Shown piece by piece: positions 6,929-11,403 of a DNA stretch of 11,403 bases (position 1 is its first letter; each line of letters opens with the position of its first letter). The notes beneath the pieces are model-generated. The model was not told the DNA's origin. It made no database searches and worked only from the letters and a program-made list of their open reading frames with translations. The translations under genes were made by a program, and so were the position numbers. Source of the DNA: an uncultured Peptococcaceae bacterium (GTDB lineage: Bacteria > Bacillota > Desulfitobacteriia > Desulfitobacteriales > Syntrophobotulaceae); assembly GCA_937892995.1 (NCBI GenBank), contig CALBJS010000138.1, forward strand, positions 1-11,403. Reading direction: 5' to 3'.

Positions 6929-6957
6929 AAATAAAACTTTTTTTAGAGGGCATACTA
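6929..6957 (+). promoter_or_regulatory. Forespore promoter of dacF (sigma-F, possibly also sigma-G)
   Basis: GGGCATACTA (6948-6957) matches the sigma-F -10 consensus GGNNANAHTR at every defined position, and its CATACTA also fits the sigma-G -10 CATNHTA exactly. The -35 region AAATA (6929-6933) is one base from the GYATA/GHATR consensus, with spacing at the short end. The transcript would start near 6964, about 30 bases before the dacF ATG. B. subtilis dacF is likewise read by sigma-F. No experimental evidence is available here. Confidence 0.58.
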
Positions 6958-6993
6958 AAAATAACTAATAATAACTTCTGGGAGGTATATAGT

Positions 6994-8157
6994 ATGCCAA
7001 AATATCCGTTACGGTTATTAGTCGTAATTTTTGTCGGCATATGTTTCTTAATTTGTAATGTATTGCCTGTTAAGGCCGCAAATATCGAAACATCAGCAGA
7101 AAGTGCTATTCTCATGGAGGCTACAACGGGTAAGGTCCTGTATGAGAAAGAATCTTGTAAAGAGCTTCCGCCTGCTAGCGTTACTAAGTTAATGACTATG
7201 ATAGTTGCGGCTGAAGCTATAGAAATGGGAAGAGCAAAACTATCGGACACAGTCATCGCTAGTGAAAAAGCCTGTTCATTAGGGGGATCACAGATTTATT
7301 TGGAACCTGGTGAAAAGTTCTCCTTAGAAGAAATGCTTATTGCCATTGCAGTTGGTTCTGCTAATGATGCTTGTGTTGCGGTAGCAGAACATATTTATGG
7401 GACACATGAAGAATTTGTTGATATTATGAATCATAAAGCGAAAGCTCTGGGTTTGAAGAATACAAACTTTGTAAATTCCTATGGCCTTCCTGCGAAGGGT
7501 CATTATTCTAGTGCCTACGATCAGGCTTTATTGGCAAGGGAAGCACTAAAATATCCACTGATCACTAAATTTACAGCTATTAAGGAATATGATCTTCGAA
7601 ATGGAGAATTTAAGCTTTGGAACACTAATAAGTTGTTATGGTGGTATGAAGGAACAGATGGTTTTAAGACCGGGTGGACTCAAGAAGCTAAATACTGCCT
7701 AGTTTCTACAGTCGAAAGAGAAGGTTTAAGACTAATTTGTGTAGTTATGGCTGTACCGGAGGTAAGAGGTCATTTCCAGGAATCCATGAAAATCTATAAT
7801 TATGGTTTTGCAAAATATATTTATAAAGAATTTGCTCCTGTGGGATCTAAGCAGGGGGAAGTCTTAATTCATAAAGGACAGCAACCCACTGTGGATCTAG
7901 TAGCGGAAGATGCTATAGGATTGTGTGTGGAAAAGGGAAGAGACAAAGATTGTTGGATCGAAACAATAGTGGACAAGGGTATTAATGCACCGGTTGCTAA
8001 AGGTCAAAAACTCGGAGAGATAGTCATATATTGTGAACAAGAGGAACAGGGGCGAATAAATTTGCTTGCTAAAGAAGATGTAGAAAAGGCAAGGTTTATT
8101 GAAATAATTAAAAGAACAATCCAAGAGGCTTATGAAATGGCTCCATCGTCAAATTAA
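6994..8157 (+). CDS. dacF: D-alanyl-D-alanine carboxypeptidase DacF (low-molecular-weight penicillin-binding protein)
   Basis: Removes the terminal D-alanine of peptidoglycan stem peptides; in sporulating cells DacF acts from the forespore and tunes cortex cross-linking. The protein is 387 residues (B. subtilis DacF about 389). A signal peptide covers about 1-28 with cleavage near VKA-AN. The three serine-peptidase S11 motifs are intact: SVTK with nucleophile S62, SAN at 122-124 and KTG at 225-227. A PBP5-type C-terminal beta domain follows from about 280 to 370, then a short helical tail that may touch the membrane. The start is fixed by GGGAGGT seven bases before the ATG. The neighbour downstream is sigF, but on the opposite strand with a 7-base gap, unlike the co-directional Bacillus arrangement. 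DacF rather than another PBP5 paralogue is inferred from this position and from the forespore promoter. Confidence 0.92.
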   Translation: MPKYPLRLLVVIFVGICFLICNVLPVKAANIETSAESAILMEATTGKVLYEKESCKELPPASVTKLMTMIVAAEAIEMGRAKLSDTVIASEKACSLGGSQIYLEPGEKFSLEEMLIAIAVGSANDACVAVAEHIYGTHEEFVDIMNHKAKALGLKNTNFVNSYGLPAKGHYSSAYDQALLAREALKYPLITKFTAIKEYDLRNGEFKLWNTNKLLWWYEGTDGFKTGWTQEAKYCLVSTVEREGLRLICVVMAVPEVRGHFQESMKIYNYGFAKYIYKEFAPVGSKQGEVLIHKGQQPTVDLVAEDAIGLCVEKGRDKDCWIETIVDKGINAPVAKGQKLGEIVIYCEQEEQGRINLLAKEDVEKARFIEIIKRTIQEAYEMAPSSN

Positions 8158-8164
8158 CAGGAAT

Positions 8165-8950
8165 TTATTCATCAAAACTACCTTCATCAAGTATTTGCCT
8201 AAGATGATGTAAAGCTGCACGTTCTATTCTCGATATTTGAACTTGAGAGAGATTCATTGATTTTGCAATCTCACTTTGGGTTTTATCCTCGAAGAATCTT
8301 AGCATAAGGACATGTTTTTCCCTATCTAGTAGCTTATCTAATACTTCCTTTAAGGCTATCTTTTCGAACCACCCCGGATTAGGATCTTTTTCTAAGGGTA
8401 ATTGATCCAGAACATAAATCGGATCGGAATCGTCTTGATAAAGAGTATCATGGATAGATGTAGGAGTTTGGACTGCCTCCAAAGCAATGATGACATCCTC
8501 ACTTGCCACCCCAATATCAGTTGCAACCTCCTTTATTGTAGGATCCCTTTTGAACTCAAGGGAAAGTTTCTCTCGTGAACGATTGATTTTATAGACCATC
8601 TCTTTGTACGAGCGAGGAACCTTTATTGGGTGATCATCCCGCAAAAATCTTCTTATTTCACCGATTATCATAGGGACAGCATATGTTGAAAATTTTACAC
8701 CATAAGAAAAATCAAATTTGTCGATAGCCTTAATTAAACCTATTGTACCTATCTGAAAAAGGTCTTCCAATTCGTAGCCTCTGTGAGCGAAACGTTGAAT
8801 TAAATTAAAAATAAGTTTCAAATTACAATTGATCAAGTATTCCCGAGCATCAGCATCACCATTTTGGGCTTCACGTAGAAGTTCCATAATTTCCTGTTCT
8901 GAAAGTAGAGGAAATCGGGGTAGGTTCATATCCGAAAGTCGCTGAATCAT
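8165..8950 (-). CDS. sigF: RNA polymerase sporulation sigma factor sigma-F
   Basis: First forespore-specific sigma factor; it directs the early forespore regulon and is held inactive by SpoIIAB until septation. The protein is 261 residues (B. subtilis 255). Region 2 spans about 35-105, including DLFQIGTIGLIKAIDKFD (core binding) and FSTYAVPMIIGEIRRFLRD (-10 recognition). Region 3 spans about 110-165. Region 4 spans about 200-255, with the helix-turn-helix QSEIAKSMNLSQVQISRIER at 225-244. It is the third gene of the spoIIA operon. Its strong GGGGGAGGT begins directly after the spoIIAB stop codon and lies 6 bases before the ATG, so translation is probably coupled to spoIIAB. Sigma-F rather than sigma-G or sigma-B is clear from the operon partners. 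Its 3' end faces dacF with no visible terminator. Confidence 0.96.
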   Translation of the reverse strand: MIQRLSDMNLPRFPLLSEQEIMELLREAQNGDADAREYLINCNLKLIFNLIQRFAHRGYELEDLFQIGTIGLIKAIDKFDFSYGVKFSTYAVPMIIGEIRRFLRDDHPIKVPRSYKEMVYKINRSREKLSLEFKRDPTIKEVATDIGVASEDVIIALEAVQTPTSIHDTLYQDDSDPIYVLDQLPLEKDPNPGWFEKIALKEVLDKLLDREKHVLMLRFFEDKTQSEIAKSMNLSQVQISRIERAALHHLRQILDEGSFDE

Positions 8951-8965
8951 TATTATACCTCCCCC

Positions 8966-9406
8966 TTAATGAGAGGAAGGAGGCTGGGTATTAATGTGTT
9001 TGACCATGATTACCTTAGTTCCATGATCTATTTCTGACTCGACATTGAGTTTATCCATAAATGATTGCATGAAAATAAACCCAAGTCCCATTCTTTCGGG
9101 ATCAGTAGAAAATGAGGCCTGCATAGCTTGTTTTATATTGGGGATCCCACGACCCTTGTCAATTACCTGGATTGTAATCTTATCAGTTGTAGCATCTATT
9201 TTCAAAGTAACAAATTTATCCGGGTTGTTGTTATAACCATGGATTATGGCGTTTGAGACCGCCTCCGATACCGAAACCTTTAACTCTTCCAATTCATTGA
9301 GAGGGAGATTTAATTGTGCCCCTAGGGCTGAGGTCAACATTCTAGCTATAGTCACATTTTCGGGCAAGCTAGAAAACGTAAGGATAATTTTATTTACTTT
9401 CATCAT
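8966..9406 (-). CDS. spoIIAB: Anti-sigma-F factor SpoIIAB (serine kinase)
   Basis: Binds and inhibits sigma-F and phosphorylates SpoIIAA. The protein is 146 residues with the GHKL (Bergerat) ATPase fold: N-box EAVSNAIIHGY with catalytic E48 and N52, G1 box DKGRGI (83-88) and G2 box GLGF (107-110). R22 corresponds to Arg20 of B. subtilis SpoIIAB, which contacts both partners. Two consecutive ATG codons (9406 and 9403) follow AAAGGAG. The second has the more usual 7-base spacing, so the first residue is uncertain by one. It begins 26 bases after the spoIIAA stop. Confidence 0.96.
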   Translation of the reverse strand: MMKVNKIILTFSSLPENVTIARMLTSALGAQLNLPLNELEELKVSVSEAVSNAIIHGYNNNPDKFVTLKIDATTDKITIQVIDKGRGIPNIKQAMQASFSTDPERMGLGFIFMQSFMDKLNVESEIDHGTKVIMVKHINTQPPSSH

Positions 9407-9432
9407 GTTTCTCCTTTCGCTATGGGAAAATT

Positions 9433-9750
9433 TTATAAAACTTCTTTCTTTGGCAGGAATTCAATAATTTTTGGTAAACCTGATAGTTCCATAATTTTAT
9501 AGAGATGGGGCGGGACATTAGAGATTTTGAGCTTACCTCCAAGTGGAAGCAATTTCTTATATCTACCGAGGATAACCCCCAGTCCTGAACTATCAATGAA
9601 TTGTAGGTCTTCCATATGCAAGACAATAATCCGGATCCCTTTCTTATCTATCTCCATATCGATCAGACTCTTCAAATCATTAGCATTTTTCATATCAAGT
9701 TCACCTTCGATATATAAATGAAGGGTTTGACGTTCAATTCTCTTCCTCAT
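9433..9750 (-). CDS. spoIIAA: Anti-sigma-F factor antagonist SpoIIAA (STAS domain)
   Basis: Unphosphorylated SpoIIAA binds SpoIIAB and frees sigma-F; SpoIIE phosphatase reactivates it in the forespore. The STAS domain fills the protein (105 residues). The phosphorylation segment DSSGLGVILGRY is intact, with S54 equivalent to Ser58 of B. subtilis. The frame is open further upstream to a GTG at 9771, but ATG 9750 is chosen for two reasons. It has AGAGGAG nine bases upstream while the GTG has no ribosome-binding site, and the predicted sigma-H transcript would start only about 8 bases before the GTG. First gene of a three-gene operon that is inverted relative to its neighbours. Confidence 0.95.
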   Translation of the reverse strand: MRKRIERQTLHLYIEGELDMKNANDLKSLIDMEIDKKGIRIIVLHMEDLQFIDSSGLGVILGRYKKLLPLGGKLKISNVPPHLYKIMELSGLPKIIEFLPKKEVL

Positions 9751-9759
9751 ATTGGCACG

Positions 9760-9766
9760 CTCCTCT
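9760..9766 (-). promoter_or_regulatory. Ribosome-binding site that sets the spoIIAA start
   Basis: AGAGGAG on the minus strand, nine bases before ATG 9750. It lies inside the longer open frame that begins at GTG 9771, so it argues for the shorter protein. Confidence 0.75.
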
Positions 9767-9785
9767 TCCACAAGTAGTTAGAATC

Positions 9786-9814
9786 TATTTCGACGTCATC
9801 CAGATTTTTCCTCT
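9786..9814 (-). promoter_or_regulatory. Sigma-H promoter of the spoIIA operon
   Basis: On the minus strand, AGAGGAAAA (9814 to 9806) matches the sigma-H -35 consensus RnAGGAwWW at every defined position. After 11 bases comes GTCGAAATA (9794 to 9786), which matches the -10 RnnGAATww with one mismatch. B. subtilis spoIIA is also transcribed by sigma-H with Spo0A. The sequence CGTCGAA at 9795-9789, overlapping the -10, is one base from a Spo0A box (TGTCGAA). Predicted transcript start is near 9779, about 29 bases before the spoIIAA ATG. Confidence 0.72.
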
Positions 9815-9887
9815 GTGTTGAGTTTCTGATTTAAGGGCTTATTAACATGAATATAATAATACATTGCAGAAAATTAATAAAACGGTT

Positions 9888-9917
9888 GAATTTGATGCAG
9901 GTTATTTGGGAAATATA
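9888..9917 (+). promoter_or_regulatory. Candidate sigma-G promoter of spoVAC-spoVAD
   Basis: GAATT (9888-9892, four of five to GHATR) lies 18 bases before AAATATA (9911-9917, four of six to CATNHTA). A rival is GAATA (9849-9853), a perfect -35, with a weaker AATTAATA at 9872-9879. B. subtilis spoVA is sigma-G dependent, so a promoter is expected in this 188-base divergent region, but neither candidate is strong. Confidence 0.3.
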
Positions 9918-9938
9918 CAATATAAAGAGGTGAGTTAA

Positions 9939-10409
9939 ATGACTAAACCAAGTCTTCGTCCTCCAACTATTAATTTAACACAAGATGAATATCAAGAGAT
10001 TTCCCAAAAAATTTCTCCTAAGCCGAAGGTAATTAAAAATGTGGTGATGGCTTTTTTAGTAGGAGGGTTAATCTGTGGCCTAGGCCAAATAATTATTAAT
10101 TTTTATATGATTTATTTCGAATTATCAAAGATCTCCGCTCAGACTGCAGGTACAGCAACTTTAATTTTTATCGGGGCACTTTTAACCGGATTGGGAGTAT
10201 ATGATGATATCGTTAGGGTAGGAGGAGCAGGTGGTATAGTGCCTGTTACCGGGTTTTCAAACTCTATGGTATCTCCCGCTCTTGAATTTAAAAGGGAAGG
10301 ATATGTTTTCGGGGTCGGTGGTAAACTCTTTACTATAGCAGGGCCAATACTCGTTTATGGAATTGCAAGTTCTATTATAGTTGGGATTATTTATACTATT
10401 TTAAGGTGA
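9939..10409 (+). CDS. spoVAC: Stage V sporulation protein AC (dipicolinate channel subunit)
   Basis: A 156-residue inner-membrane protein of the SpoVA channel, which takes up dipicolinic acid into the spore core and releases it in germination; B. subtilis SpoVAC (about 150 residues) behaves as a mechanosensitive channel. Membrane segments lie at about 33-60, 69-89 and 130-153. The polar N-terminus ends in SPKPK, and the loop GLGVYDDIVRVGGAGGIVPV is characteristic of the family. AGAGGTGAG precedes the ATG. It is first in its operon, with no spoVAA or spoVAB, as is usual in clostridia, and is divergent from spoIIAA. Confidence 0.94.
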   Translation: MTKPSLRPPTINLTQDEYQEISQKISPKPKVIKNVVMAFLVGGLICGLGQIIINFYMIYFELSKISAQTAGTATLIFIGALLTGLGVYDDIVRVGGAGGIVPVTGFSNSMVSPALEFKREGYVFGVGGKLFTIAGPILVYGIASSIIVGIIYTILR

Positions 10410-10428
10410 TATAGATTTCTTAGAGAAT

Positions 10429-10435
10429 GGAGAAG
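10429..10435 (+). promoter_or_regulatory. Ribosome-binding site favouring the TTG start of spoVAD
   Basis: GGAGAAG ends 6 bases before TTG 10442. The in-frame ATG at 10427 lies two bases upstream of this motif and has only a weak TAGAGA before it. Confidence 0.5.
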
Positions 10436-10441
10436 ATAAAA

Positions 10442-11403
10442 TTGAATTCTAGGAAAACAGGGAATCAAACTTTTGTGTTTTTAAATCCTCCTGTTATACT
10501 TTCAAAATTTAATGTGGTTGGACCCAAAGAAGGACAAGGGCCTTTAAGAGATAGTTTTGATGTTATTCTTCAAGATACTTACGATGGAGAAAAAACATGG
10601 GAAAGAACAGAAACAAAAATGATGGAAACTGCGATGAGAGGTGCGATTGATAAGGCAAATATTCCCTTAGATTCTGTAGATTTTATCTTAGCCGGGGATT
10701 TATTGAATCAGATTATCTCTTCCAACTTCGCGGCTAGGCAGATGGGGTTGCCTTTCATTGGTTTGTATGGCGCTTGTTCGACGATGGCCTTGTCCACAGC
10801 TTTAGGGGCTATGTTGATTGATGGAGAATTTGCTTCGAAAGTGCTTTGTAGTGCCTCCAGCCATCATGATACAGCTGAGAGACAGTATAGAGTTCCAACC
10901 GAGCAAGGTAACCAGAGAGCAATGTATGCTCAATGGACAGTGACAGGGGCTGGTACTCTCCTTTTAGCTAATACCGGTGAAGGACCGAAAGTTACTTCGG
11001 CTACTATTGGCAGGGTCATCGATTTTGGAGAGACCGATGCTAATAATATGGGAGTAGCTATGGCACCTGCAGTAGCCGATACAATTCTTAATCATTTAAG
11101 AGATTTAGACAGACAACCAGAATATTACGATTTGATAATTACAGGCGATCTTGGGATGATTGGTATGAAATTAGTGTTAGAGATACTTAAAAGAAGTAAT
11201 ATTCAGATTCCAAATAATTTTTCAGACTGTGGGGTGATGATCTACAGTTCTAATCAGGATACCCATGCAGGTGGTAGTGGCTGTGGGTGTTCAGCAGTTG
11301 TTTTAAGTGGTTATATTCTTAACAAAATGATAAATAGAGAATTGAATAAGTTATTATTTATCGGAAGTGGTAGTCTCCATAGTCCTGCATCATCGTTACA
11401 AGG
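10442..11403 (+). CDS. spoVAD: Stage V sporulation protein AD (dipicolinate-binding, thiolase fold), 3' end outside window
   Basis: The window holds 320 codons, reaching the segment equivalent to about residue 320 of the 338 in B. subtilis, so only the extreme C-terminus is missing. SpoVAD is a soluble, thiolase-like protein on the outer face of the spore inner membrane that binds dipicolinic acid. Characteristic stretches are VGPKEGQGPL (26-35), AGDLLNQIISSNFAARQ (84-100), GLYGACSTM with C112 (107-115), SSHHDTAERQYRVPTE (139-154), TSATIGRVIDFG (185-196), AMAPAVADT (206-214), TGDLGMIG (234-241), SDCGVMIY (261-268) and AGGSGCGCSA (276-285). TTG 10442 is preferred for its ribosome-binding site and because the length matches B. 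subtilis; in-frame ATG 10427 would add five residues. It follows spoVAC by 32 bases, in one operon. Confidence 0.95.
   Translation, partial: MNSRKTGNQTFVFLNPPVILSKFNVVGPKEGQGPLRDSFDVILQDTYDGEKTWERTETKMMETAMRGAIDKANIPLDSVDFILAGDLLNQIISSNFAARQMGLPFIGLYGACSTMALSTALGAMLIDGEFASKVLCSASSHHDTAERQYRVPTEQGNQRAMYAQWTVTGAGTLLLANTGEGPKVTSATIGRVIDFGETDANNMGVAMAPAVADTILNHLRDLDRQPEYYDLIITGDLGMIGMKLVLEILKRSNIQIPNNFSDCGVMIYSSNQDTHAGGSGCGCSAVVLSGYILNKMINRELNKLLFIGSGSLHSPASSLQ

Noticed and set aside
8120..8200. A bidirectional terminator between dacF and sigF
   Set aside because: I found only a short direct repeat (TTCATCAA) and no stem followed by a T-run on either strand.
9751..9771. Extended spoIIAA N-terminus from GTG 9771
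   Set aside because: No ribosome-binding site precedes it, and the predicted sigma-H transcript would begin only about 8 bases upstream.
8148..9895. TCAAATT near the dacF stop and its inverse AATTTGA near 9889 as inverted repeats that could have mediated the spoIIA inversion
   Set aside because: Seven or eight bases in AT-rich DNA are expected by chance and cannot be taken as a recombination site.

Overview
The window comes from a low-GC, endospore-forming Firmicute. Its proteins look clostridial rather than bacillar, for example because spoVAC is not preceded by spoVAA or spoVAB. A Peptococcaceae or Desulfosporosinus/Desulfitobacterium-type host is my best guess, from general protein character only. 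Almost every gene can be named. The gene order resembles the Bacillus subtilis chromosomal block yqxK - spoIIM - xerD(ripX) - deoB(drm) - punA(pupG) - dacF - spoIIA operon - spoVA operon, as I remember it.

Layout. 1-1130: the 3' part of an endonuclease Q-like PHP protein, cut by the window edge. 1182-1781: spoIIM (engulfment). 1901-2878: xerD (chromosome dimer resolution). It overlaps deoB (2844-4019), which is followed tightly by punA (4025-4858) and pdp (4899-6200), giving a nucleoside-salvage operon that ends at a clear intrinsic terminator (6270-6297). 6376-6864: a single-gene CoA-binding-fold protein. 6994-8157: dacF, behind a forespore-type promoter. 8165-9750, minus strand: spoIIAA-spoIIAB-sigF, read from a good sigma-H promoter at 9786-9814. 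9939-10409 and 10442-end: spoVAC and the nearly complete spoVAD, plus strand. There is no gene-free stretch above 300 bases.

The most unusual point is orientation. In B. subtilis dacF and spoIIAA-AB-sigF run the same way, and dacF transcription can read into the sigma-F operon. Here the three-gene spoIIA operon is flipped. It faces dacF end to end with only 7 bases between stop codons and no visible terminator, and it is divergent from spoVAC. If the dacF promoter is sigma-F dependent, as its -10 suggests, sigma-F-driven transcription would make antisense RNA to sigF rather than more sigF mRNA.

Other points of interest are two predicted hairpins that bury the Shine-Dalgarno sequences of spoIIM and xerD, a 13-base tandem repeat just upstream of the dacF promoter, and several start sites that differ from the longest open frame (xerD, pdp, spoIIAA) or use TTG (punA, spoVAD). 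I did not find a wholly new system. The window is a conserved sporulation and nucleoside-salvage neighbourhood with an unusual local rearrangement.
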